Of a DNA stretch of 64,000 nt, positions 1 through 7,953 are shown piece after piece (position 1 is the stretch's first letter; each line of letters opens with the position of its first letter). This DNA is from Brevibacillus laterosporus DSM 25 (GTDB lineage Bacteria; Bacillota; Bacilli; Brevibacillales; Brevibacillaceae). Under the pieces are notes generated by a model. That model was given only the letters and a program-made list of their open reading frames with translations. It made no database searches and was not told the origin of the DNA. Location of the stretch: assembly GCF_002706795.1 (NCBI RefSeq), contig NZ_CP017705.1, positions 2,974,501 to 3,038,500 of the forward strand, written 5' to 3'. The position numbers and the translations under genes were made by a program.

Positions 1-138
1 GAACAGTTTATCGGTTCTGATCGGTATACAGAGGTTCAGAAAGATATCATTTCTGCTCTATTAGACAAAGAGAACACCTATACGAGGGAAGAAGTAGACA
101 ACATTCTCTTAGATTTTTCGAGAAAGGAGTTTGGTTGA
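1..138 (+). CDS. Phage protein upstream of tail sheath, C-terminal part
   Basis: The window opens inside a reading frame that reaches TGA at 136-138 and gives 45 residues, acidic and predicted helical. It lies directly upstream of the sheath gene, and the sheath ribosome site AAGGAG (124-129) sits inside its last codons, so the two are translationally coupled. In PBSX-type clusters this slot holds small head-tail or sheath-adjacent proteins. I do not recognise the family and the start lies outside the window. Confidence 0.6.
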   Translation, partial: EQFIGSDRYTEVQKDIISALLDKENTYTREEVDNILLDFSRKEFG

Positions 139-139
139 T

Positions 140-1453
140 ATGATGCAAAATTGGATAGCTCAGAACAAAGTGCGTCCTGATACGTACGTTAATGTTGTCA
201 GTGAGGCAAAACCACAAGGTGCTATTAGTGACCGAGGAACAGTTACAATGGCCCTTTCATTGAGTTGGGGACCATCCGGCGAAGTTATTGAGATACAGGC
301 AGGAGAGAACACGCTAGACAAGTTAGGTTACGATATTTCCGAACCTCAGATCCTTTTAGTTCAGGAAGCTCTAAAGCGAGCTAAAACCTTGCTGTTGTAC
401 CGACTTAACACAGGATCAAAAGCGCAGGCCACAAGTGATAACTTAACGGTTACAGCTCTATATGGTGGGGTTAGAGGTAATGACATCACTGTTGTGGTAG
501 AGCAAAACATTGATGATGAGACAACTTTCATTGTAAAAACTCTGGTAGCTGGTTCTATCGTAGATAATCAGCTTGCTAAGAAAATTGAGGACTTGAAAGC
601 TAATAAATTTGTAACATTTTCCGGTACAGGCACCCTTGTCGCAAGCGCTGGTATCCCATTAACAGGCGGTACAGACGGAACAGAAACAGGAGTAAACCAC
701 ACGTCCTACCGAGAAGCTATTGAGCTACATGACTTTGATGCAATGGCTGTTCCTTACGATGATCCAACGGTTAAATCAGTCTACGTTGCCTTTGCTAAAC
801 GCTTGGCAAATCAACAAAACAGATTTATACAAATCGTGGTCCCTAACTACACACTAGCTGACGATCCAACAGTTATTAGCGTATCGAACGGCGTTGTACT
901 ATCAAATGGCACTGTAATTGATGCAGTAAAAGCAACAGCTTGGGTGGCAGGTGCAACAGCAGGAGCCAACGCTAACCAATCTCTTACACATACGGCCTAC
1001 GATGATGCAGTAGCCGTACATGGTCGCCTGAATGATTCACAGATCACCAAAGCTCTCCTTAATGGGGAGTTTTTATTTGAATTGCACAACAGCAAAGTGG
1101 TTGTAGAACAGGATATCAATACGTTTACTAGCTTTAGCCCAGATAAACGTAAGCATTTCAGTAAAAACCGTGTTATTCGTGCTACAAATGGCGTTGTAAA
1201 GGATTGGAACCGTGCTTTTGATAGTGATTACTTAGGGAAGTTCGATAGCAGCGATGATGGACGCAATCTTTACAAGAAAGAATGCATCAAGATAGCAGAG
1301 GAGTATCAAGCAATGGGAGCTATCCAGAATTTTGATGCTCAAAAGGACGTTATTGTTTTGCCGGGTGAAGATAGTGACTCATTGCTAACTAGTGGATATA
1401 TCCAACCTGTTGATGCTATGGAGAAAAACTACTTAGAGGCGGTGGTACGATAA
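140..1453 (+). CDS. xkdK: Phage contractile tail sheath protein (XkdK-like)
   Basis: This is the tail sheath subunit of a contractile (myovirus/PBSX-type) tail, the protein that contracts round the tube. The product is 437 residues, the usual size. The N-terminal stretch has the sheath pattern of a 'VVSEAKP' and 'SDRGTVTMALSLSWGP' region followed by a domain with 'TVTALYGGVRGN'. The C-terminus carries the conserved region around 'AIQNFDAQKDV'. ATG 140 is preferred over TTG 131 because AAGGAG at 124-129 lies ten bases before it; ATG 143 is also possible. The stop abuts the tube gene start. Identification rests on family resemblance plus the correct next gene. Confidence 0.9.
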   Translation: MMQNWIAQNKVRPDTYVNVVSEAKPQGAISDRGTVTMALSLSWGPSGEVIEIQAGENTLDKLGYDISEPQILLVQEALKRAKTLLLYRLNTGSKAQATSDNLTVTALYGGVRGNDITVVVEQNIDDETTFIVKTLVAGSIVDNQLAKKIEDLKANKFVTFSGTGTLVASAGIPLTGGTDGTETGVNHTSYREAIELHDFDAMAVPYDDPTVKSVYVAFAKRLANQQNRFIQIVVPNYTLADDPTVISVSNGVVLSNGTVIDAVKATAWVAGATAGANANQSLTHTAYDDAVAVHGRLNDSQITKALLNGEFLFELHNSKVVVEQDINTFTSFSPDKRKHFSKNRVIRATNGVVKDWNRAFDSDYLGKFDSSDDGRNLYKKECIKIAEEYQAMGAIQNFDAQKDVIVLPGEDSDSLLTSGYIQPVDAMEKNYLEAVVR

Positions 1454-1918
1454 ATGTCATTCTTAAAATTCGAAGATACTATTTCAGGTGCAGGTGGTCG
1501 TGCCTACGCCACTATCAATGGACGTGTGGAAGAGATGTTCTATCTCAAAAAGTTTGAAGCCAAGATGGAGAAAACAAAAAAAGAAGGCAAAACACTTGGA
1601 AATCTTGGTACACAACATAAGGCAACAGGATGGAAGGGAACGGGTTCGATGACGATCTACTACGTCACTAGCCTTTTCCGACAGATGATGCTGGACTATA
1701 TGAAAACGGGCAAAGATATGTACTTTGATGTACAGATTGTTAATGAAGATTCAACATCTTCTATCGGTAAACAAACAGTGGTTATCAAAGGGGTAAATAT
1801 CGATTCTATTACGATGGCACAACTTGATATTGATTCAGAGGAGTTAGACGAGGAAGTAAGCTTCACGTGGCAAGGTGCCGACATTTTGGATAGTTTCGCA
1901 AAACCAACATTAGGTTAG
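1454..1918 (+). CDS. xkdM: Phage tail tube protein (XkdM-like)
   Basis: This 154-residue protein is the inner tail tube subunit of PBSX/skin-type tails. It has the typical start 'MSFLKFEDTISGAGGRAYA' and the basic segment with 'GTQHKATGWKGTGSMTIYYV' characteristic of XkdM/YqbM. It begins immediately after the sheath stop, as in PBSX. The stop codon lies in a perfect 11-bp inverted repeat (1915-1925 with 1945-1955) that could stabilise or end the sheath-tube message. Confidence 0.92.
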   Translation: MSFLKFEDTISGAGGRAYATINGRVEEMFYLKKFEAKMEKTKKEGKTLGNLGTQHKATGWKGTGSMTIYYVTSLFRQMMLDYMKTGKDMYFDVQIVNEDSTSSIGKQTVVIKGVNIDSITMAQLDIDSEELDEEVSFTWQGADILDSFAKPTLG

Positions 1919-1955
1919 ACAAATATAAGAAATGAACTATATTGTATTTGTCTAA
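1915..1955. repeat. Inverted repeat over the xkdM stop codon
   Basis: TTAGACAAATA (1915-1925) and TATTTGTCTAA (1945-1955) form a perfect 11-bp stem that includes the stop codon. No U-run follows on either strand, so it is more likely an mRNA processing or stabilising structure than a classic terminator. Confidence 0.55.
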
Positions 1956-1965
1956 TCATAAAAAT

Positions 1966-2085
1966 TCTATTTAAAAATGTTTTAAACTCTTGCTGTTGCT
2001 AAAAAGGGTAGTGTATCATAGGGATAACAAGGAATGTTTAAAAATGTTTTAAATTATTTTAAATTGTTTTAAACATGTTTATAAT
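1966..2085 (+). promoter_or_regulatory. Repeated TGTTTTAAA motifs and candidate antitoxin RNA promoter
   Basis: The stretch repeats AATGTTTTAAA-type units (around 1976-1986, 2034-2050 and 2064-2074) and ends in TATAAT at 2080-2085. A second promoter-like pair is TTGCTG (1990-1995) and TATCAT (2014-2019) with an 18-bp gap. Transcription rightwards from here would run antisense through the toxin message at 2100-2390, as expected for a RatA/SR4-like antitoxin. The repeats could be operator sites. All of this is inferred from sequence. Confidence 0.4.
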
Positions 2086-2089
2086 CGTC

Positions 2090-2230
2090 AGGATACGCAT
2101 ACAATAAAAAGACCGCAGGTGCTGGTAACACCTACGGTTTGTGTACAAGAGACTGTCCCCTCAAAGGGGCGACTCATCTAATGTTGCAAGGGTGACTTCC
2201 CGAGTTGTCTAGGCTCAAGGGAGGTCATTT
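2090..2230 (+). ncRNA. Putative RatA/SR4-like antisense antitoxin RNA
   Basis: In txpA/ratA and bsrG/SR4 loci the antitoxin is a convergent antisense RNA that overlaps the 3' end of the toxin message. Here TATAAT at 2080-2085 would start such a transcript near 2091, crossing the toxin terminator hairpin and 3' end. The 3' end given is approximate; I see no clear terminator on this strand. Confidence 0.35.
2102..2140 (-). terminator. Terminator of the type I toxin mRNA
   Basis: Read leftwards, a hairpin pairs ACCGTAGGT with the complementary ACCTGCGGT (one G-U pair) and is followed by TTTTTATT. This GC-rich hairpin plus U-run is the usual 3' end of BsrG/TxpA-type toxin mRNAs. Confidence 0.7.
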
Positions 2231-2308
2231 CTTTTTTAGGTAGGTAAGCAGAGCTAAAATGAACATGCCAAACATGAGCATTAAAGTCAAAGCTTGATAT
2301 ACCTCCAT
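2225..2308 (-). CDS. Holin-like type I toxin peptide (TxpA/BsrG family)
   Basis: This 27-residue peptide, MEVYQALTLMLMFGMFILAL followed by LTYLKKK, is one membrane helix with a basic tail, matching Hol_Tox-type toxins. GGGGGTGAG lies just upstream of the ATG. The message would run from an extended -10 box (2394-2401 region) to the hairpin near 2102, about 280 nt, the size known for these toxins. In the B. subtilis skin element txpA also sits between the XkdM and XkdN homologues, so gene position supports the call. It probably stabilises the prophage. Confidence 0.85.
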   Translation of the reverse strand: MEVYQALTLMLMFGMFILALLTYLKKK

Positions 2309-2393
2309 GTTCTCACCCCCTTTCCCTATTGCTGGGGTAAAGCGAGGTGAGTCGACCACCCTTGAGAGAGTCGAGTCTATGTACTTGTGGAAA

Positions 2394-2401
2394 ATTATAA
2401 C
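2394..2401 (-). promoter_or_regulatory. Extended -10 promoter of the toxin gene
   Basis: On the minus strand the sequence reads TGTTATAAT, a TGn extended -10 with consensus TATAAT. There is no good -35 box, as usual for extended -10 promoters. The predicted start near 2387 leaves an 80-nt structured 5' leader before the toxin ATG. Confidence 0.6.
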
Positions 2402-2486
2402 ATGATTTTACAAAAAGGCGCCCTTTTAATTTAGAGCGTCTTTTTTGTATGCATTTTAAATAAGCAATTTGAGAGGGGAATATAAT

Positions 2487-2897
2487 ATGAGTTTTCAAGA
2501 TTTCTTTATGGATGAGTTCGAGGATGCAGAAGTAGTTGAACGTGTGGTGAAAATTGCAGGGAAAGAAAAGAAAATGCAGTTCAAACCAATCAGCGCGGCA
2601 AAAGGGGAGGAACTCCGTAAAAGTTGTCGTAAAGTTACCCACTATAAAGGATCTAAACAGGTCTATACAGATCATAATGCTTTTGTGGCTAAGATGATCA
2701 TTGAGTCAACGGTGAATCCTGATTTCAAGAATAAGGAGTTACAGGACAATTGGGGAGTAATAGGGGCGGATAATCTTTTAGTAGCTATGAAAACTAAAAT
2801 GGGTGATGGTGAGTACAATCAGCTTGCGGCTGTAGTAACAGATATCAATGGCTACGATAAAGAAGTAGACGAGATGGCAGAAGAAATAAAAAACTAG
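2487..2897 (+). CDS. xkdN: Phage tail assembly chaperone (XkdN-like), short form
   Basis: The 136-residue product ('MSFQDFFMDEFEDAEVVERV') matches XkdN/YqbN, the chaperone that coats the tape measure during tail assembly. ATG 2487 is chosen because GAGAGGGG at 2471-2478 precedes it; an upstream in-frame TTG at 2469 lies before that site. The gene ends in ATA AAA AAC TAG, placing a slippery heptamer directly before the stop (see next entry). The tape-measure gene follows after a moron, as expected for a chaperone. Confidence 0.85.
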   Translation: MSFQDFFMDEFEDAEVVERVVKIAGKEKKMQFKPISAAKGEELRKSCRKVTHYKGSKQVYTDHNAFVAKMIIESTVNPDFKNKELQDNWGVIGADNLLVAMKTKMGDGEYNQLAAVVTDINGYDKEVDEMAEEIKN

Positions 2898-3073
2898 TCG
2901 AGGAAGGCGATGCATGGTGGAATATAGCCTACTACGTCTTCCACAAACATAGGATAATGCCTTGGGAATTATCGGAATATCCGCCAAAATGGAAAGCTGC
3001 TATATATGCTTTTGTTAAGATTCGACTAGAAGAAGAGAAAAAGGCAAAAAAGGCAATGGAAAATATGAATTAA
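2487..3073 (+). CDS. Tail assembly chaperone, -1 frameshift extended form
   Basis: A AAA AAC at 2888-2894 lies in the XkdN frame immediately before its TAG stop. After a -1 slip, reading continues from 2894 through 59 more codons to TAA at 3071-3073. The extension ('LVEEGDAWWNIAYYVFHKHR', later 'MPWELSEYPPKWKAAIYAF') is rich in aromatic residues and ends in a Lys/Glu helix, typical of the XkdN 3' extension in skin-type phages. It has no ribosome site of its own. The long form would be about 195 residues. Programmed frameshifting between two chaperone forms is conserved across tailed phages; here it is inferred from sequence. Confidence 0.8.
2888..2894 (+). other. -1 ribosomal frameshift slippery heptamer
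   Basis: A AAA AAC in frame, directly followed by the zero-frame TAG stop, is a classic -1 slippery site. I did not resolve a clear downstream pseudoknot. Confidence 0.75.
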
Positions 3074-3151
3074 TAAATAAATCGCCCATATCCTGCCAAA
3101 CCCCTTTTAGTCGTGTTAAACTTGTATAAAACACATGAAAGGGGTTTCTTC

Positions 3152-3841
3152 ATGTCTATTAAAAGGGAGAGTACAACAAAAAAACTTGTGTTGTCTCTAA
3201 TTGTTGCAGGTGTCTCAGCTCTCACAACAGCTTGCGTTAATGCTGAGGGGGAAGTTGATGCAACACATGCTATCAAGGTGGAAGCAAAGATTTTAAACAA
3301 CGATAAAGTGAATAACGTTGGCCAGATAGAATGGGTAATTCGAAACGAAAGTGATAAGGCTTTTACTGGTAAAGTACAAATATCGGGTAATTTTGAGGGG
3401 TCTCCTGAGGTCTATGAATATGAAGTATCCGATTTGAGAAAAGACGCAACGGAAAGACGGATTCAAGTCACAAAACAGATACACGAAGACAAGTTAGACC
3501 TGAACATAAAGGCTGTCGGTAAACTTTCTGATGTAAATGTCGAAAAGTCAGATGTTAAGTATGAAGTGATTTACAACCTAGAAAAACAAAATATGTTGTT
3601 TATCCAAACTGATGTAGTAGACAAAGCAAGCACAACTGCAATTATTAAAGAACTAAAATCAAAATATGGAGACAAGCTTGGTGTGGTTCATTTCTTTAAT
3701 AAAGATCAAAATGTCAAAAAGGGAACCAAGCCTAATTTAGGGAAGATTGATCCAAGTGGTGGATATGCTCCAGGTGATTCCAGTATTTATATATGGGATT
3801 TGAAAGCAGAAAAAACAATAGATGAATTTTTTGTACCTTAA
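3152..3841 (+). CDS. Secreted protein encoded by a phage moron
   Basis: The 229-residue product begins with a signal sequence (basic MSIKRESTTKK, hydrophobic core, then ALTTAC). The Cys at about residue 28 could be lipidated, though L-T-T-A-C is not a standard lipobox. The remainder looks like a beta-rich extracellular domain. ATG 3152 follows GAAAGGGG (3137-3144). It interrupts the conserved chaperone/tape-measure pair and has its own terminator at 3844, the layout of a moron (cargo gene expressed from the prophage). Function unknown: surface modification, exclusion or host benefit are all possible. Confidence 0.7.
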   Translation: MSIKRESTTKKLVLSLIVAGVSALTTACVNAEGEVDATHAIKVEAKILNNDKVNNVGQIEWVIRNESDKAFTGKVQISGNFEGSPEVYEYEVSDLRKDATERRIQVTKQIHEDKLDLNIKAVGKLSDVNVEKSDVKYEVIYNLEKQNMLFIQTDVVDKASTTAIIKELKSKYGDKLGVVHFFNKDQNVKKGTKPNLGKIDPSGGYAPGDSSIYIWDLKAEKTIDEFFVP

Positions 3842-3843
3842 CT

Positions 3844-3866
3844 AGCACCCTTTTGGGTGCTTTTTT
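3844..3866 (+). terminator. Rho-independent terminator after the moron
   Basis: AGCACCC (3844-3850), loop TTTT, GGGTGCT (3855-3861) and a run of T. It separates the moron from the tape-measure gene; phage operon transcription presumably reads through or is antiterminated. Confidence 0.85.
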
Positions 3867-3881
3867 GATTGGGGAGATAAC

Positions 3882-5936
3882 ATGGCTACAATAAGTTCTA
3901 GCTTAAAATTATTCGATGGCTTTTCAGGTCCCCTACGACAAATAACTCAAGCCATGAACATGACTATTGGTGTAATGCGACAAATGGCTGTAACTACAAA
4001 TGCAGATACCTCTGCTATCAAAACGCTTGATGCGGTTACAAGAAAACTAGCAAGCGCAGAAGTGGAATTAGCAAGTGCTACAAGACGCGCTGTATCAGAT
4101 CAAGAACATTTGAGAAATTCATTAGGAGGCACAGCAGGAATAGGAAATAGGTTAATTACTACCTTAAAAGGTGTTGCGTCAGCTTATTTAGGTATTCACG
4201 CTCTAGCTCAATTGGGTGGAGTTACTGTTGGTGAGGCTATGAAGCAACAAACATACCTTGATATGTTTAAGGCTCGTACAGGTAATCATGCATTAGGAAC
4301 AAGGATGTTTGAAGAGTTTAAAGCTGATGCTTTAAGAGCTGGCGCGGATGTTGCGGAGTATATGCAAGGAGCTTTAGGTAATATCTCTGTAACTACTGAT
4401 ATAGGGCAATTAAAAGACCTGAATATGATGGCTAAACAATTGGCTGCTTTTGATAATACAGGACAAGGCATTCAAGGGGCGTTCTTCTCGTTAAAAGAGG
4501 CTTTAAGTGGTGATATTGTCAGCCTTTCTGAACGATTTAATATTGGTAAAAAGAATATAAGAGATTTTAAGATTGATGAACTAGGTAAAAAAGGTGATGT
4601 TCAGGGATTTATTAAAGCGTTCAAATTACTGTTAGACAAACAGAACATGGGTAAAAAAGCCTTTGAGGAGATGCTCAATTCTCCCTTAAAACAATGGGAG
4701 ATTATGTTGAATCGAATGAAGTCTTTGTTTGCGGATGCTGGTAAAGGAGCCGTAACAGCTCTAATGCCAATGATTACTACACTAAACAAAGCTTTTGAAT
4801 CAGAGAAGTTCATGAGCTTTTTTGTGTTGCTTAGTAAAGGCTTGACGGTTGTTGCTACAGCTTTTGCGGCTGTAGTAGATGGAGCCTTATGGCTGTGGAG
4901 TGTGATTGATAGGTATTACCCTGAGATACTTGCTTTCTTCTTAATTTTATCAACAGCTTATTTACCAGCACTACTTGTTAAGGTAGGTTCGTTAACGATG
5001 GCTTTATGGGGTATGGTGGCACCTATATTAGCCTCAGGAGCAGCGTGGGCTATAGCTCACTGGCCTATTGTATTGGTAGCAATCGCAGTAGTGTCATTAA
5101 TTGGTACACTTAGATATTTTGGTGTGACTACTGAAGAGGTTGTAGGTTTTGCGGTAGGTCTCTTTTATACTTTCTTCGCTTCGGTTTATAACGGTATTGC
5201 TTTCCTGTGGAATCGAGTTTTAGCCTTTGCTGAATTCTTTGTGAACGTGTTTATTGATCCTGTGTATGCCGTTCAAAAGTTGTTCTATGATATGGCTGTC
5301 CTCTTCGGGGGGCATATGTACAATATGTCGCGTGCAGCAGAAGATTTTGCAGGAAACTTTATGAAGGCCATTCTTCGATCAATAAACAAAACGCTTGAAG
5401 GGTTCAACTGGCTTGCTCAAAAAACAAATGAAATGTTTGGGACCGATTTTAAAGGGGCCAAGTTGTTTGATGAAAACAACATTCATGCCGTTAGCAACAA
5501 CATCAAATCTATGATGGATATGATAGAACGACCTACTACTGATAGAAATGTTGTTGATCTATCCAAGTATCGTATGGCAGAGAAAAACTTAAACCAAGCT
5601 TTCGGAGAAGGTTATTACAAAGGATTTAACTTAACGGCTAAAACTAATAATCCATTCAATCCAAACGTAAACGGGAAAATCAATAATATTGGTAGAGTCG
5701 ATGAAGTAGGGAAAATCAAAGACAAAGTAGACATCTCAAATGAAGACCTGAAAATGATGCGTGAATTAGCTGAGATGAAGAATATACAGAATTTCGTTAC
5801 TCTGACACCTACCGTGCAGGTTCAGACAGGAGACATCAACAAAGGCGCTGACATTGATACGGTTGTCGCTGAGATCACTAAGAAACTACAAACGGATGTA
5901 GCTAACTCAGCGAAAGGAGTATATAACCATGCCTAA
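3882..5936 (+). CDS. xkdO: Phage tail tape measure protein (XkdO-like, short)
   Basis: The 684-residue product starts 'MATISSSLKLFDGFSGPLRQ', the usual opening of XkdO/YqbO tape measures. An Ala-rich helical N-terminal half is followed by hydrophobic stretches around residues 300-460 and an amphipathic C-terminus. It sits between chaperone and LysM baseplate protein, the tape-measure slot. PBSX XkdO is about twice as long, so this tail should be short. The start follows GGGGAGATAAC. Its end overlaps the next gene by 8 bases. Confidence 0.85.
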   Translation: MATISSSLKLFDGFSGPLRQITQAMNMTIGVMRQMAVTTNADTSAIKTLDAVTRKLASAEVELASATRRAVSDQEHLRNSLGGTAGIGNRLITTLKGVASAYLGIHALAQLGGVTVGEAMKQQTYLDMFKARTGNHALGTRMFEEFKADALRAGADVAEYMQGALGNISVTTDIGQLKDLNMMAKQLAAFDNTGQGIQGAFFSLKEALSGDIVSLSERFNIGKKNIRDFKIDELGKKGDVQGFIKAFKLLLDKQNMGKKAFEEMLNSPLKQWEIMLNRMKSLFADAGKGAVTALMPMITTLNKAFESEKFMSFFVLLSKGLTVVATAFAAVVDGALWLWSVIDRYYPEILAFFLILSTAYLPALLVKVGSLTMALWGMVAPILASGAAWAIAHWPIVLVAIAVVSLIGTLRYFGVTTEEVVGFAVGLFYTFFASVYNGIAFLWNRVLAFAEFFVNVFIDPVYAVQKLFYDMAVLFGGHMYNMSRAAEDFAGNFMKAILRSINKTLEGFNWLAQKTNEMFGTDFKGAKLFDENNIHAVSNNIKSMMDMIERPTTDRNVVDLSKYRMAEKNLNQAFGEGYYKGFNLTAKTNNPFNPNVNGKINNIGRVDEVGKIKDKVDISNEDLKMMRELAEMKNIQNFVTLTPTVQVQTGDINKGADIDTVVAEITKKLQTDVANSAKGVYNHA

Positions 5937-6606
5937 AGAACTGATGAGCCTTAGCTTCAATAATCGGGCAGAAGTAATTGCTTTCCCTATACTTCCTGAG
6001 AGCATAGAGATTAGCGATGGTAATAACAGCAAAACTTATACGACGGTGGGATTAGGTGAAATCAACGTGATTAAAGACCCTAAGCTCACCGTTTATAAAT
6101 TTAGCAGCGAGTTTCCGAATCAAGCCTATCCGTGGGTTGTCTATCCGGATAATTTGTTATCGCCAGCTCAATATGTAAAGTACATTGAGACGTGGAGCAA
6201 AACGAAAAAACCAGTCCGATTTATATACACTGGAGAAAGCTTTGACATTAACGAGGCCGTTTCAATTGAATCATTTGATTGGAAAGAGGTAGCTGGCACA
6301 GGTGGAGACATAGAATTTAGTATCACATTAAAAAAGTACCTGTTCTATGGAGCCAAGCAAGCAAAGGTATTAAGCGATCTAGCAGATCCTAAAAAGAAAG
6401 TTGTACAAAAGAAATCTGCTCCACGTCCTTCTGATCGACAGCCACCTAAGACACACAAAATAGTCGCTGGTGATGATTTATGGTCCATTGCAAAGAAGAC
6501 ATACGGTAATGGCGCTAGATACAAGGAAATCCAAAAACTAAATGGGTTAACTGATGCACAGGTAAAGAAATTAAAAGTTGGAACAGTACTTAAAATGCCT
6601 AAATAG
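5929..6606 (+). CDS. xkdP: Phage baseplate/tail protein with C-terminal LysM (XkdP-like)
   Basis: This is a 225-residue XkdP/YqbP-type protein. Residues 1-140 form the tail-tube-proximal domain ('MPKELMSLSFNNRAEVIAFP') and residues ~175-225 form a LysM peptidoglycan-binding domain ('THKIVAGDDLWSIAKKTYG', 'KLKVGTVLKMPK'). It probably anchors the tail tip to peptidoglycan at infection. It overlaps the tape-measure gene by 8 bases and precedes XkdQ as in PBSX. Confidence 0.9.
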   Translation: MPKELMSLSFNNRAEVIAFPILPESIEISDGNNSKTYTTVGLGEINVIKDPKLTVYKFSSEFPNQAYPWVVYPDNLLSPAQYVKYIETWSKTKKPVRFIYTGESFDINEAVSIESFDWKEVAGTGGDIEFSITLKKYLFYGAKQAKVLSDLADPKKKVVQKKSAPRPSDRQPPKTHKIVAGDDLWSIAKKTYGNGARYKEIQKLNGLTDAQVKKLKVGTVLKMPK

Positions 6607-6620
6607 GAGGGGAGTACCGA

Positions 6621-7589
6621 TTGGAATTATTAATTGATAACAAGAAGGGAAATGTTTGGGACATAACAGACATTACAACTGATATCACATGGAAGACAAG
6701 TAGAATCGGGAAACCCTCTAGCTTGTCTTTTTCTTTTGTCGATCGAGGTATCTATCAGGATAAAACTTCATTCACTGTACAGAATGGCGATATCGTACGC
6801 TTTATGAAAGATGGAACGAACGTTTTTTACGGTTATGTTTTCTCTGTCATTGGTGGAATGGATGAGGATGTAAAGGTAACTGCTTATGACCAGCTCAGGT
6901 ATTTGCTAACGAATGATACCTATGTATTTGCAAAGAAAACAGCAACAGAAATTATTAAGCAGATTACAGAAGATGTGGGCCTAAAAGTAGGGGAGCTTGA
7001 AAACAGTGGTCACAAGATACCTACTATGATTGAGGATAACCAAAAACTACTAGATATCATTTGGAAAGCGTTGGATTTATCTATCGTTGCCAACGGAAGA
7101 AACCTTGTGTTCTATGATGATTTTGGCAAGTTGGTCCTGAAAGACTCCACTAAGATGCTGCTTGATTTTTACTTAGGTGATGATAGCTTAATGACCGATT
7201 ATGCCATAGATCGGAATATTGATTCGGACACGTATAACAGAGTAAAGATTGTGCAGGACAATAAGAAAACAAAGAAGCGAGATGTATACATTGCCCAAGA
7301 CTCAGCAAATATCGCCAAATGGGGACGTTTGCAGTTGTTTGAAAAAGTGGATGAGGGCATGACGAAAGCACAGATCAAGCAACTACTTGATACATTAATT
7401 GCTGTAAAAAACAAAGAGACACAGAGATTATCGCTTACTGCTATTGGCGATATCCGAGTAAGAGCAGGCTGTTTTGTTCCAGTTTCCATTGAGAGACTAG
7501 GGATTAACCAGCCTTTTCTTGTGGACGAATGTACTCATAAATTTGATGGCTCAGAACACACGATGACAGTCGATCTAAAGGTGGTGTAA
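6621..7589 (+). CDS. xkdQ: Phage baseplate hub-like protein (XkdQ-like)
   Basis: The 322-residue product matches the XkdQ/YqbQ family, related to gp27/D-type hub proteins, with an N-terminal tube-like domain ('GKPSSLSFSFVDRG') and a middle region 'TATEIIKQITEDVGL' typical of these hubs. The TTG start is supported by TAGGAGGGGAG ending six bases upstream. It lies between XkdP and XkdR homologues, consistent with PBSX order. Confidence 0.88.
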   Translation: MELLIDNKKGNVWDITDITTDITWKTSRIGKPSSLSFSFVDRGIYQDKTSFTVQNGDIVRFMKDGTNVFYGYVFSVIGGMDEDVKVTAYDQLRYLLTNDTYVFAKKTATEIIKQITEDVGLKVGELENSGHKIPTMIEDNQKLLDIIWKALDLSIVANGRNLVFYDDFGKLVLKDSTKMLLDFYLGDDSLMTDYAIDRNIDSDTYNRVKIVQDNKKTKKRDVYIAQDSANIAKWGRLQLFEKVDEGMTKAQIKQLLDTLIAVKNKETQRLSLTAIGDIRVRAGCFVPVSIERLGINQPFLVDECTHKFDGSEHTMTVDLKVV

Positions 7590-7593
7590 AAGC

Positions 7594-7953
7594 ATGCTAG
7601 AAGCAATTAAACAAATAGTCGTAGGGGTTGATGAAGCAAGTAATCGGGTGGCTATTTTTTACGGGACCGTGACCAGCGATAAACCTTTAGAGGTCAACGT
7701 CGATCAACGATTCACACTGACAGAGGAGTTTCTAGTCATTCCAGAACGGCTTACCTTATATGAAGTTGATCTAAGCCACACCCATACCTACACCGATGTA
7801 ACACCAACTGGTACGGTCAATAAGAACACAGGTGTAGCTTTACCAGAGAAATTAATTATTCGGCGTGCTTTTAAAGTCGGTGATACGGTCTTACTCATGC
7901 GTGTACAAGGTGGAAACAGTTATGTTGTACTGGATCGGGTGGTGGCCACATGA
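7594..7953 (+). CDS. xkdR: Phage baseplate protein, DUF2577 (XkdR-like)
   Basis: This is a 119-residue DUF2577-type protein. A beta-rich fold with 'TLTEEFLVIPERLT' and the terminal 'GDTVLLMRVQGGNSYVVLDR' segment are typical. It is thought to be a baseplate component. The start lies 4 bases after XkdQ and it overlaps XkdS by 4 bases (ATGA), so the genes are translationally coupled. Confidence 0.82.
   Translation: MLEAIKQIVVGVDEASNRVAIFYGTVTSDKPLEVNVDQRFTLTEEFLVIPERLTLYEVDLSHTHTYTDVTPTGTVNKNTGVALPEKLIIRRAFKVGDTVLLMRVQGGNSYVVLDRVVAT

Noticed and set aside
2313-2675. 120-residue minus-strand frame
   Set aside because: It overlaps the toxin promoter and the chaperone gene, has no ribosome site and cuts across better supported features.
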